From: Paenibacillus tyrphae
Lineage (GTDB): Bacteria; Bacillota; Bacilli; Paenibacillales; NBRC-103111
Direction of reading: 5' to 3'
Length of the DNA: 64,000 bases
NCBI RefSeq assembly: GCF_000722545.1
Contig: NZ_JNVM01000011.1
Location: 62,001-126,000, forward strand
Position numbers and translations under genes: made by a program. Shown piece by piece: positions 43,849 through 52,993 of the stretch. The stretch's first letter is position 1. Each line of letters begins with the position of its first letter. The notes under the pieces were generated by a model that saw nothing but the letters and a program-made list of their open reading frames with translations, had not been told where the DNA came from and did not search any database.

Positions 43849-45792
43849 TTATAAATATGATTTTAGTAATGGAATGTCAATCAGCTCAGAATGCTTCATT
43901 TGCAGCAATTGCCTAATTTGGTTATTCAGTTTACGATCTTGGCAATGCTGTAAAAACATGATGTAAAGGGATGGAGGAACGGCTATGAATTGAAGAGCTT
44001 GTTTAATGAAATAAAGAGCTTCTTCGTATTCGCCTTGAAGAATATAGAGCTTAGCTAAGTTCTCATACCCTTTTCCTGAAAGCTTGTTTTTGTTGATCAA
44101 AATTGAATAATAATCGATGGCAAGCTCAATTTGCTGTATCGAATAAAAATAATGTCCGAGTTCATTCGCCAACTCGTCAGCATACGCGTTAAACCTCTCC
44201 ATAAGGCGATCATAAGTATCGAAAAAGCCAAGTTGGAATAGTTGGGTGAGCAGCTTGGTTAATGCAGCAATATCTTTTTGCGATAACGCATGATCTGGAG
44301 AGATTTCCCAATAATAGTCTAGGATGAACTTTAACTCGCCGGCATTGTTACTCTGCGGGATGAATGTCGCAAAGCTGCGCTCTTCCCACGCCATACTTGC
44401 AGAACAGATTGTTGTCATTAACTCGATATCATCAGGCAGCGCACTACAATTTTCAATTAGGCTGATAAATAGATCCTGTCTATCCAAAACCAATGCTTGA
44501 AGAAGCTGTAGGTGAATAGGAAGAGTGATGCTCTTTTTCAAACATTCTTCTTTATAGTAATGAAATAAAGGCAGGTTTCCTAAATTCAACGTTACCCGAA
44601 GGAGCATAAGCAAATGATGCTCTTTTGGGGCATCGTATACTTTATCCAGAAACGATATGATCGACTCTGCCGACTCGGACTTATTCATGAGCTGAAGGAT
44701 TCGAAATAATACGGTTTCATTGTTCGGATTGGAATATAGCAGTTTCGTAAGATAAAAAACAGCCTCGGGGATACGCAAATGCTCCAGATGAATGACAGCC
44801 AGTCTTTGGTAAGGAAGAGATGTTCCGTAATTCGGACTAATGAGCCATGTTTGGTTATCGGGACTCTGTACACCTGGCTTCTCAGACCGCGATATGGCCA
44901 TTTGAAGCTCTGCTATAGATGCATCATAAAGACCGAGATCATATAAAATAGCTCCTTTGAACCAGTAAAAATCAGAGTATTGAGGCCAATTCCGCAAGCA
45001 ACTATCAATTAAAAGCGAAGCTTCTTTATATTGTTCCAGTTTTAAAAATGCGGTGGTCATTTGGGTTGCACAATAAGGGAACCAGTATTTTTCAAATTCC
45101 TGTTTTACAAACGCTTTCTGATATTGTTTTAAGGCCAGCTCATATTGTTCTGTCATCATATATTCGTTGCCAAGTGTGTAATAATCATATGGTTTTAAGC
45201 TTCCGGAGTGTTGCATGGCTTGAAAAATGGATAAATTGCGCTCGGTTTTATTCTTAAGCTGAATAGTATCTTGGGTATATCCGGTATGGTAAATAACCAG
45301 GGGACCGTTAATGTAAGTAAGTTCCCCGTGTAGGTAGCTTAATTGTTCATGAATAGGGCGTACGAAAACGATATCGGCATTTCTAGGGAAAATACGAGCC
45401 GAGGAAGATTCAACCATTTTTCCGGAGTTCGGATGACCGACATAGTTAATGATAGAAGAAATAACTCCCAAAGGCTTCTGGGGATCCAGCTCTCTTAGAA
45501 ATTTTCGAATATCCTGATCGTCATGCTGCAAGTACTCGTCGGCATCCAGGACAAGGATCCATGGAGCGGTTGCTTTCGAGATTGCTTCATTCTTTGCGGC
45601 AGAAAAATCGTAGCTCCACGGGAAATCGAAAACAAGATCCGTATACTGCCGAACAATGCTTTTCGTCTGATCTGTTGATCCTGTATCGATAATGACGATT
45701 TCGTCTACGATATCTTTCACGCTTTCTAAACAACGAGAAAGGACGGCCTCCTCGTTTTTTACGATCATACATAGAGTGATAAGCTTGTCCAT
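43849..45792 (-). CDS. GT2 glycosyltransferase with long TPR region (copy 2)
   Basis: 647 residues from ATG 45792, which follows GGGAGGC; a longer open frame back to 45870 has no binding site. Same layout as its downstream paralogue: LITLCMIVKNEEAVLSRCLE, IIDTGSTDQTKSIV, DFSAAKNEAISKATAPWILV, then LDADEYLQHDD, followed by TPR-like repeats to the end. The GT-A parts of the two copies are close to each other while the repeat parts have diverged more, which suggests duplication and then a change in acceptor or partner choice. Confidence 0.87.
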   Translation of the reverse strand: MDKLITLCMIVKNEEAVLSRCLESVKDIVDEIVIIDTGSTDQTKSIVRQYTDLVFDFPWSYDFSAAKNEAISKATAPWILVLDADEYLQHDDQDIRKFLRELDPQKPLGVISSIINYVGHPNSGKMVESSSARIFPRNADIVFVRPIHEQLSYLHGELTYINGPLVIYHTGYTQDTIQLKNKTERNLSIFQAMQHSGSLKPYDYYTLGNEYMMTEQYELALKQYQKAFVKQEFEKYWFPYCATQMTTAFLKLEQYKEASLLIDSCLRNWPQYSDFYWFKGAILYDLGLYDASIAELQMAISRSEKPGVQSPDNQTWLISPNYGTSLPYQRLAVIHLEHLRIPEAVFYLTKLLYSNPNNETVLFRILQLMNKSESAESIISFLDKVYDAPKEHHLLMLLRVTLNLGNLPLFHYYKEECLKKSITLPIHLQLLQALVLDRQDLFISLIENCSALPDDIELMTTICSASMAWEERSFATFIPQSNNAGELKFILDYYWEISPDHALSQKDIAALTKLLTQLFQLGFFDTYDRLMERFNAYADELANELGHYFYSIQQIELAIDYYSILINKNKLSGKGYENLAKLYILQGEYEEALYFIKQALQFIAVPPSLYIMFLQHCQDRKLNNQIRQLLQMKHSELIDIPLLKSYL

Positions 45793-45948
45793 AATGCCTC
45801 CCGATAGACGGAGTTCCAAAAGTAGATCTATATAGGTTTTATCGACAGGATCACAGAAATTGTAAAGCAATTTAGTATCACTTTTTATCTAAAATTGTCG
45901 ATATATATAGTATATCAGATTCCACGTGACGAAAGCGGAGGAAACAAC

Positions 45949-48072
45949 GTGAAAACCAGCATCGTTATAGCGACTTATAATAAATTGGAATATACGCAAT
46001 TGTGTATCGAAAGCATCCGTAAATTTACGTCCCAGCATGATTACGAAATTATTGTAGTAGATAATCATTCGACGGACGATACCGTAGCATGGCTCAGCAA
46101 TCAGTCGGATATTAAAGTTATTTTCAACGAAGAAAATTTGGGCTTTCCAAAAGCATGCAACCAGGGGATTGAAATTTCGACCGGCGACAATATTTTATTA
46201 TTGAACAATGATACGATTGTGACCGAAAACTGGTTAACCAACTTGTTGACTTGTTTGTATAGCAGTGAAGAGGTTGGCGCAGTAGGTTCGGTGACGAATA
46301 GCTGCTCCTATGGGCAAAGTATTCAAGTACCCTACCAGTCCGTCGAGGAAATGCATCAATTCGCGGCACAGTTCAATCAAAGCTCCAATCCCGAGCTCTG
46401 GGAGGAGCGCCTAAAGCTCGTCGGCTATTGTATGTTGATGAAGAAGCAGGTACTCGATGAGGTGGGTTTGCTGGACGAACGTTTTACACCAGGAAACTTC
46501 GAAGATGATGACTTGTCTCTGCGCATCAAGCTGGCAGGCTATAAGCTTTATTTGTGTAAAGATACGTTTATTCATCATTTCGGGAGCGTCTCATTTCGAA
46601 AGGACGCAGAAGCATATAATAAGCTGCTTCGTACGAATCAGGACAAGTTTTTGGAAAAATGGGGGTTTGATCCTGAGAGAGCCATCATTCTTAATGGACT
46701 TGTTAAGCAAATTGAAGCGGTGCCTAACGATTCGATCCGTATTCTTGAGATCGGCAGCGGTTGCGGAGGAACGCTTCTGTATATCAAAAATCAATTTCCA
46801 TATGCTGAAGTGTATGGGGTTGAAACAAATGCCTTTGCGGCCAAAGTAGCTGCTGAGGTGACGTCTCATATTTATTTGTCGTTGAATGATGTTTTGGATG
46901 TACATAAGGAAGGCTTTTTCGATGTCATTATAACAGGCAATCTCGGAGGCCTAAATGAGAAAAACGTAGAAAACATTAAAATCCTTCAAAAGCTATTGCA
47001 CGATAATGGGCAGATGATCGTCATGGCTCCTAACTTGCTGAACTATCGGACGATAAAAAAAATGATAGCAGGGTCGATTGCTCCTTCTGAACTACAGTAT
47101 TGGAAATTGTCAGACATTGAAGAAACATTCAAAGCGGCGGAGTTAATGGAGTTAGAGATTACCGGTCTGGTACAAGAAGTCTTCCCTCAAGACCAAGAGT
47201 TTCTCCAGCGCTTGGCTGAGATGGCGGGACTTCAGACGACAAAACCATATGAAATTCAGAATTATTTGGTTAAGGCGCGTAAAAGCAATAAAGACCTGAG
47301 TGTTAAGACGCTGATTAATAATCTATTGCTTCAGAACGACGTTCGGTCGAGCGTAAGCCAGCTTGCAAAAAAAGATGCCGAAGCGATTTTGAGCGTTATT
47401 GAAGATGCGGGGCACGAGCAGAAGGCTGAATTGCTGAACTATATTGCTGTGCAGTTTATCGAGCACCAGAAACCCGATCTTGCGCTGCCTTTTTTAAGCA
47501 GAGCTTTTGAGCTTGATGCCAGCCATGATCCTACTCTATTTAATTTGGGCTTGGCGATGTATACGCAAGGACATGACCAGCTGGCGTTGGATTGGCTGAG
47601 TTTAATTTCCACTAGAGATGATAAGCTTGAGCAATGGGTGAGGCAAATTGAAGCAGAACTCTATGCTAAGGCTTACGAAAAGTATAAATTGAAGTTTTTG
47701 CTTCGGAGATTGGAGAATGACGTCGAGGGAGAAGCTAGTTTAGCAGAGCTGCTTCGATTGTTAGGCAATGGAGAAGTAACCATCGAACAAATATATCAAA
47801 TAGTTGAGAACGATATGGTGGAAAAATCACAATTATTAACGCAACTAGCGGTGTCTTGTTATGAGCATGGTCTGCATGATATGGTCTTTCCATTCTTCGA
47901 GAAGGCGTTGGAATTCGATGCGGATAATCAAGATGCGCTATATTTGCTGGCACATATCTTGTATGACTTTGGGGAGTTTGACAGTGCAAGAATATATCTT
48001 GATCGTGTGCGGGACAAAAATAGCAGCGTAACAGAGCTTATGCAAAAGCTAAGAGAGGTAAGCGCCGTATGA
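45949..48072 (+). CDS. fusion protein: GT2 glycosyltransferase, SAM methyltransferase-like domain, TPR tail
   Basis: 707 residues. Residues 1-240: GT2 domain with IVIATYNKLEYTQLCIESIR, NEENLGFPKACNQGIE, LLNNDTIV (DxD equivalent) and GNFEDDDLSLRIKLAGYKLY. Residues about 265-400: class I methyltransferase-like Rossmann core with ILEIGSGCGGTLLYI and VYGVETNAFAAKVAAEV. Residues about 480-700: TPR-like repeats (ALPFLSRAFELDASHDPTLF, FPFFEKALEFDADNQDALYL). One chain could add a sugar and O-methylate it. GTG 45949 follows GCGGAGGAAA. GTCGATAT at 45897-45904 is a near-perfect SigD -10 without a good -35. The next gene overlaps its stop (ATGA). Confidence 0.85.
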   Translation: MKTSIVIATYNKLEYTQLCIESIRKFTSQHDYEIIVVDNHSTDDTVAWLSNQSDIKVIFNEENLGFPKACNQGIEISTGDNILLLNNDTIVTENWLTNLLTCLYSSEEVGAVGSVTNSCSYGQSIQVPYQSVEEMHQFAAQFNQSSNPELWEERLKLVGYCMLMKKQVLDEVGLLDERFTPGNFEDDDLSLRIKLAGYKLYLCKDTFIHHFGSVSFRKDAEAYNKLLRTNQDKFLEKWGFDPERAIILNGLVKQIEAVPNDSIRILEIGSGCGGTLLYIKNQFPYAEVYGVETNAFAAKVAAEVTSHIYLSLNDVLDVHKEGFFDVIITGNLGGLNEKNVENIKILQKLLHDNGQMIVMAPNLLNYRTIKKMIAGSIAPSELQYWKLSDIEETFKAAELMELEITGLVQEVFPQDQEFLQRLAEMAGLQTTKPYEIQNYLVKARKSNKDLSVKTLINNLLLQNDVRSSVSQLAKKDAEAILSVIEDAGHEQKAELLNYIAVQFIEHQKPDLALPFLSRAFELDASHDPTLFNLGLAMYTQGHDQLALDWLSLISTRDDKLEQWVRQIEAELYAKAYEKYKLKFLLRRLENDVEGEASLAELLRLLGNGEVTIEQIYQIVENDMVEKSQLLTQLAVSCYEHGLHDMVFPFFEKALEFDADNQDALYLLAHILYDFGEFDSARIYLDRVRDKNSSVTELMQKLREVSAV

Positions 48073-48878
48073 ACGAATACAAAGTATGTTTTATTACCTG
48101 CTACAATGACGAGGTGCTTTACCAAGAGTGTTTGAAGTATATCCATACTTTAAAAGTTCCTGAGGGGTTTGAGATTGAAATATTAGGTATCGTTGGGGCC
48201 GAAAGTATGGCCGCGGGTTATAACAAGGCTATGCAAAGCTCCGATGCGAAGTATAAAGTGTATTTGCATCAGGATACGTTTATTATAAATAAGGATTTTA
48301 TATTGGATATTATAAAACTATTTTCACTTAACCCCCTAATAGGCATTATGGGAGTAGCAGGGGCTGAATATTTACCACTTAAAGGTGTTTGGTGGGAAGC
48401 TAGAAGTAAATATGGTGCAGTATTTGAAAGTTCTACAGGGGTTCTAAAGAAACTTGAATTTAATAATGAAATTGATAACTATAAATCGGTAACAGTTGTA
48501 GACGGTTTGATCTTAATAACACAATATGATTTACCATGGAGAGAAGACCTGTTTGAAGGATGGCACTGTTATGACTTGTCGCAATGTATGGAGTTTATCA
48601 AGAATGGTTATGAGGTAGCGATACCTAGGCAGGATAAGTATTGGTGCATTCATGACTGTGGTATTGTTAATGTCAGTAATGGGTTCGAAGATAATCTAAA
48701 AATAACTCTGCAGAATTACAGTGAGATAATTATTGATCGGTATAAACTTTATTTAGACCAAACTATAAACCATCTGGATGACGAATTACAAAAAAGAAAA
48801 AAAGAAGAAAATAATGAATACGAAAAACTTCTATTAATTAAGGAAATGCTACACGTTGAATATGAGGGCATGATTTAA
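48069..48878 (+). CDS. glycosyltransferase of the StrF-like GT2 family
   Basis: 269 residues. N-terminal KVCFITCYNDEVLYQECLKY, EILGIVGAESMAAGYNKAMQ and YKVYLHQDTFIINKDF (HQD in the DxD place) match StrF-type GT-A domains; WHCYDLSQCMEFIKNGYEVA is the second landmark. The C-terminus is a charged helix. Starts within the stop of the upstream fusion gene (ATGA overlap), so translation is coupled. A+T content rises sharply within this gene. Confidence 0.8.
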   Translation: MNEYKVCFITCYNDEVLYQECLKYIHTLKVPEGFEIEILGIVGAESMAAGYNKAMQSSDAKYKVYLHQDTFIINKDFILDIIKLFSLNPLIGIMGVAGAEYLPLKGVWWEARSKYGAVFESSTGVLKKLEFNNEIDNYKSVTVVDGLILITQYDLPWREDLFEGWHCYDLSQCMEFIKNGYEVAIPRQDKYWCIHDCGIVNVSNGFEDNLKITLQNYSEIIIDRYKLYLDQTINHLDDELQKRKKEENNEYEKLLLIKEMLHVEYEGMI

Positions 48879-48955
48879 TTAAGATAATAAATAACGTAAT
48901 CGTTAATAAAACAGATTTTAGGTTCAAATAACTTACTGATAAGAGAGTGATCTTC

Positions 48956-50422
48956 GTGCAACTTTTATTAAATCAGCAAAGATTTGAAAGGGTCTCAACA
49001 CAATTTTTTCATCATTTAAATAAAAAAAATTATGAAGATGCATTAAGATGGGCAGAAATCGCAGGTTCATGTGCTTGGTTTGCACATCCTGGATTTTATA
49101 TGCATCAAGAAATTGAAGAAGGACTTCATAGTATAGGGGATAAGCTAGATTCAGTTGATATCAATTTCTCATGGTGTCTGCCTCGAAATATACGGCAAGG
49201 ACGAAAATGGCTACATATATTAACCGCCGCGTACACAACAGGGGGGCACACCCGATTAGCGGAAAGATGGATGGCATCAGCTACTGATGATGATATTCAC
49301 TCATTTATTTTACTGGACCAAGATGCAGAAATACCAAATTGGCTTATTGCGGCTTCCCAAAAAACCGGAGGATCGTACATTGTTCTTCCTTCTGAAATGG
49401 GATTTATGGAAAAGGCCAAAGTTTTAAGAAATATATCAAGAGACTGGGCGGATATTATAGTTCTGCATATACATCCTAATAACCCGATTTGCTCTGTTGC
49501 TTTTAGCGAAAATGAAGGGCCACCGGTAATGTTTGTAAATCATGCTTCATTATGCTTCTGGTATGGCGTGGGTGTAGCAGATGCGGTATTAGACATGGGA
49601 GTGCAAGATCAAAAATTAACCATATCACAAAGGCGAAGTAAAAATAATTTGTTATTGCCTCTCCCTATAAATCTTCCTGATTTAAAACAATCATCAAGTT
49701 ACTATAAGGAACAATTGGGTATAGACCCTAATTGCGTAGTTATGCTAACTTCTGCACCAGGATATAAGTACCTGCCATATGAGAACCTCAATTTTCAAAA
49801 CACAATGATAGACATTTTGAATAGTTCTCAAAATAAAAATGTTACACTCATTGTGCTTGGTGTCGATCCACAGGATGTAAACTGGAAAGAAGCAATTGAA
49901 AAGACAAGCGGAAGAGTAAAAGTAATGGGGCTGCAAAAAGATGTTGTACCATATTATGGAGCATCGGACTTTTATTTGGAAAGCTTTCCGTTCGGTTCAT
50001 TCACTGCGTCCCTTGAAGCTGCGGCCCTGGGGAAGCCAATTGTTTCGGCTCCCATGCCTGTTTCTCCATATTTAGTATTAGGTTCAATTAATGGTAAAGC
50101 CAAAAATCCCGATAGTATGGACAACTATAAAGCTTTAGTTGAGGCATACATTCATGATGCCAAATTTAGAATGGAATCGGGTGAATTACAGCAAAAATCG
50201 GTAGTAGCAACACATTTGGGCACAGCTTGGAGAGAAAAAGTAAAAAATGTAGTAAAAAACATGCCTCAAAATCACAGAGTAGGTTTTTCAGCAGAGAAAC
50301 AATATAAAAACAACGAAGATGTAAATAAATTGAATCATATTTTAGCACTTATCCAACCAATACAAGGAAACTTTAATTTACTGTATGGTACATTTAATAA
50401 GTGGTTGAACAGATACTCATAA
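48956..50422 (+). CDS. GT-B fold glycosyltransferase-like protein
   Basis: 488 residues. N-terminal 90 residues are helical. Residues about 90-200 (RKWLHILTAAYTTGGHTRLA) resemble the first Rossmann half of GT-B enzymes with a GG acceptor loop; residues 240-400 hold the donor half with VMLTSAPGYKYLPYENLNFQ and VKVMGLQKDVVPYYGASDFY, followed by LESFPFGSFTASLEAAALGK, as in family 4 or O-GlcNAc-transferase-like enzymes. GTG 48956 follows AAGAGAGTGAT; GTG 48947 is a less likely start. Strong A+T bias in third codon positions. Likely adds a later sugar of the same glycan. Confidence 0.78.
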   Translation: MQLLLNQQRFERVSTQFFHHLNKKNYEDALRWAEIAGSCAWFAHPGFYMHQEIEEGLHSIGDKLDSVDINFSWCLPRNIRQGRKWLHILTAAYTTGGHTRLAERWMASATDDDIHSFILLDQDAEIPNWLIAASQKTGGSYIVLPSEMGFMEKAKVLRNISRDWADIIVLHIHPNNPICSVAFSENEGPPVMFVNHASLCFWYGVGVADAVLDMGVQDQKLTISQRRSKNNLLLPLPINLPDLKQSSSYYKEQLGIDPNCVVMLTSAPGYKYLPYENLNFQNTMIDILNSSQNKNVTLIVLGVDPQDVNWKEAIEKTSGRVKVMGLQKDVVPYYGASDFYLESFPFGSFTASLEAAALGKPIVSAPMPVSPYLVLGSINGKAKNPDSMDNYKALVEAYIHDAKFRMESGELQQKSVVATHLGTAWREKVKNVVKNMPQNHRVGFSAEKQYKNNEDVNKLNHILALIQPIQGNFNLLYGTFNKWLNRYS

Positions 50423-50539
50423 TAGGCTATAAGAAGAATTTTCTCATTCTCTCACACTGAAAATTTTGAATCCTTAACTTACCCAATATTGGAATAACCC
50501 GCGTACATTATTGAAGATTTCTAAATGAGGAGGTTAAAC

Positions 50540-51055
50540 ATGTCACATGATGTGTTTATCCATAAAACTGCAATGGTAGAAAATAACTGTGTCATTGGAT
50601 CTGGGACTAAAGTATGGGTCAATTCTCAAGTTAGAGAGGGTGCAACGATAGGGAAGAATTGTATCATATCTAAAGATACTTATATAGACTCAAATGTCGT
50701 TATAGGGAACGGATGTAAGATCCAAAATTCCGTATCCATATACAGTGGTGTGACTATTGAGGACGATGTTTTTGTTGGCCCTAACGTTACTTTTACGAAC
50801 GATAAAGTTCCAAGAGCGTTTAATAAGAATTGGATAATTACGGAAACTTTCATAAAGAAAGGTGCGAGTCTCGGGGCTAATTCAACCATTGTATGCGGTA
50901 TTACAATTGGAGAATATGCGATGATCGCGGCTGGCTCTGTTGTTACAAAAGACGTTGAGCCGTTTACCCTCGTCATGGGCAACCCTGCTCGTTTTTTTTC
51001 TTATATAGATAAAGAAGGAAACAAAATTGACAAAAGGTATGATGGCCATGAGTAA
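50540..51055 (+). CDS. hexapeptide-repeat sugar N-acyltransferase (WlbB-like)
   Basis: 171 residues. Left-handed beta-helix with repeated I-G-x-x-x units (CVIGSGTKVWVNSQVREGAT, TIGKNCIISKDTYIDSNVVI) and the family loop FTNDKVPRAFNK; C-terminal GSVVTKDVEPFTLVMGNPAR. Acetylates an amino sugar nucleotide, as in the WlbB/BplB and QdtC groups. ATG 50540 lies after GAGGAGGT; an ATG at 50525 would put that site inside the gene. Its last 8 bases overlap the oxidoreductase gene, the start of a tight five-gene operon. Confidence 0.87.
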   Translation: MSHDVFIHKTAMVENNCVIGSGTKVWVNSQVREGATIGKNCIISKDTYIDSNVVIGNGCKIQNSVSIYSGVTIEDDVFVGPNVTFTNDKVPRAFNKNWIITETFIKKGASLGANSTIVCGITIGEYAMIAAGSVVTKDVEPFTLVMGNPARFFSYIDKEGNKIDKRYDGHE

Positions 51056-52025
51056 TTTTAAACCCTTAAGAGTCGGCCTTATCGGGCTGGGTAAAATGGG
51101 TCAGAATCATTTAAGAGTATTAAGCATGCTTAAAACTGTTGAATTAATTTTTGTGTACGATACTTTACAAGATCATATGAACAGCTGTGCGGAAAAATAT
51201 AACGTCAAACCTTCAATTGATTTAATGGCCGATTTGTTGCTTGTTGATGCTGTTATTATAGCTACACCAACAAGTACCCATTTCGATTATATTAAAATCG
51301 TAAGTGATCATGTAAAGAATATTTTTGTTGAGAAGCCATTGACCGATAGTACGAGTACTACGGAAGAGATAAAAAAACTTGTCGAGTCAAAAAAAATAAA
51401 TATTCAGGTTGGGTTTATCGAAAGATATAATCCCGCTGTAATTGAATTAAGAAAAATATTAAAGCATAGCAATAGAGTTCTAAATGTTGATTTCACAAGG
51501 ACGAATAAATTAAGCAATCGAATCCAAGATGTTGATGTGATTATTGATTTAATGATTCATGATATCGATCTAGCTTTATTTTTGAATGGTGATGTTGAAA
51601 ATGTTTTTGCCTATGGAACAAATGAAGAAAATATGATTAGTTTTGCTAGTGCGATTATTAAGCACAAGACCGGAGTATTTTCTAGAATTACGGCAAGTAG
51701 GGTTACCGAAAAAAGAATTAGACAAATAAGTGCAACCTGTGAAGACATGTATATAGATTGTAATCTTTTGAAAAAAGAAATACTAATAAATAAACAATCT
51801 GTTCTGCAGTCATATGAATATATGTCTCTTGCATCTGTTGAAGAAGCGGTGAATGTTCCAACACAGGAAGCGCTTCTAAGCGAAATGATATGTTTTGTTA
51901 ATAATTGTTTACATAAAAAACTTGATTCAATAACACCTGGAATTCATGCTGCTCTAGATTCAATCAAAGTGGCAAAACAAATACAATATCTAATTAAAGG
52001 TGAAAAATATGAGATGTGGAATTAA
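51048..52025 (+). CDS. Gfo/Idh/MocA family oxidoreductase (WlbA-like)
   Basis: 325 residues. Rossmann motif VGLIGLGKMGQNHLRVL (about 9-25), IIATPTSTHFDYI, VEKPLTDSTS (Lys of the EKP signature) and GFIERYNPAV, with the HDIDLALFL helix. Together with an acyltransferase and a DegT aminotransferase it forms the oxidise-transaminate-acetylate trio that puts a 3-amino group on UDP-GlcNAc-type sugars in Wlb pathways. ATG 51048 overlaps the preceding stop and follows AAAGGT. The sugar itself is inferred from the trio. Confidence 0.87.
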   Translation: MSNFKPLRVGLIGLGKMGQNHLRVLSMLKTVELIFVYDTLQDHMNSCAEKYNVKPSIDLMADLLLVDAVIIATPTSTHFDYIKIVSDHVKNIFVEKPLTDSTSTTEEIKKLVESKKINIQVGFIERYNPAVIELRKILKHSNRVLNVDFTRTNKLSNRIQDVDVIIDLMIHDIDLALFLNGDVENVFAYGTNEENMISFASAIIKHKTGVFSRITASRVTEKRIRQISATCEDMYIDCNLLKKEILINKQSVLQSYEYMSLASVEEAVNVPTQEALLSEMICFVNNCLHKKLDSITPGIHAALDSIKVAKQIQYLIKGEKYEMWN

Positions 52026-52977
52026 AGGGAGTTCAATTCTTATCACCGGAGGCGCCGGGTTTATCGGAAGCCATTTAGTTGATGGCTTGATTGATGCCGG
52101 GGCTTCGGAAATTATCGTTATAGACAATATGTTCTTAGGTTCGAAAAATAATTTAAATAAAGCAATTTTAAACGGAATTCATTTATATTCTGATGATGCG
52201 GAACATGATGACGCACTTCAATATATCTTTAATAACCATAAAATAGATATTGTATTTAATTGTGCGACTAAAGCATTAAACTATTCGTTTCTAAACCCAG
52301 CAAATGCATTCACAACGAATGTGCAAGTGATCCGGAATCTGCTGGAATTACAGCGAAAGAATGCATTCGGCACACTGTGCCATTTTTCTACATCCGAGGT
52401 TTATGGTACAGCAGTTTACGAACCAATGGATGAAAATCACCCCATTAATCCAACAACAACTTACGCGGCTGGCAAAGCTGCTGCTGATCTTATGCTCCAG
52501 AGCTATGTTCGGATGTTTAACTTAGATGCTTTTATTGTTCGGCCTTTTAATAACTATGGTCCCAGACAAAACTACGAGGGTATGATGGCTGGAGTAATTC
52601 CAAGGACTATTAAAAAAATTATAAATAGCGAAACGCCAGAAATACATGGCACTGGATTACAAACACGAGATTTTATTTATGTGAAAGACACTATAGATGC
52701 TATTCTCGGTGTATATAACAAGCTTAAACCTGCAGAAAGTGTCAATATATCAACCGACGGCCAAATTTCAATCAAAGAAGTAATTGAAAAAATATCCAGT
52801 TACCTTGGATACCGTGGTGAGATAATATACAAGACTGCGAGAAAAGCCGATGTTGAGTGCCACAACGCTAGTAATCAGAAAATTAAAAGCTTAATATCGT
52901 ATAACCTTACAAATTTTGACACAGGATTAAGAGAAACCATCGAATGGTATAAGAGAATATTTAAGAATCAGAAATGA
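52009..52977 (+). CDS. NAD-dependent sugar 4,6-dehydratase/epimerase (LegB-like SDR)
   Basis: 322 residues, extended SDR. NAD motif GGAGFIGSH (about 16-24), active-site triad region STSEVYG and YAAGK, substrate loop RPFNNYGPRQNYEGMM, and GLQTRDFIYVKDTIDAI. The Glu in STSEVYG favours dehydratase chemistry (as in GDP-mannose dehydratase and LegB) over simple C4 epimerisation, which usually has SSSxVYG. ATG 52009 overlaps the upstream gene and follows AAAGGTGA. It probably supplies the 4-keto-6-deoxy sugar used by an aminotransferase of this locus. Confidence 0.85.
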   Translation: MRCGIKGSSILITGGAGFIGSHLVDGLIDAGASEIIVIDNMFLGSKNNLNKAILNGIHLYSDDAEHDDALQYIFNNHKIDIVFNCATKALNYSFLNPANAFTTNVQVIRNLLELQRKNAFGTLCHFSTSEVYGTAVYEPMDENHPINPTTTYAAGKAAADLMLQSYVRMFNLDAFIVRPFNNYGPRQNYEGMMAGVIPRTIKKIINSETPEIHGTGLQTRDFIYVKDTIDAILGVYNKLKPAESVNISTDGQISIKEVIEKISSYLGYRGEIIYKTARKADVECHNASNQKIKSLISYNLTNFDTGLRETIEWYKRIFKNQK

Positions 52978-52993
52978 AGTAAGGAGTCTTAAA

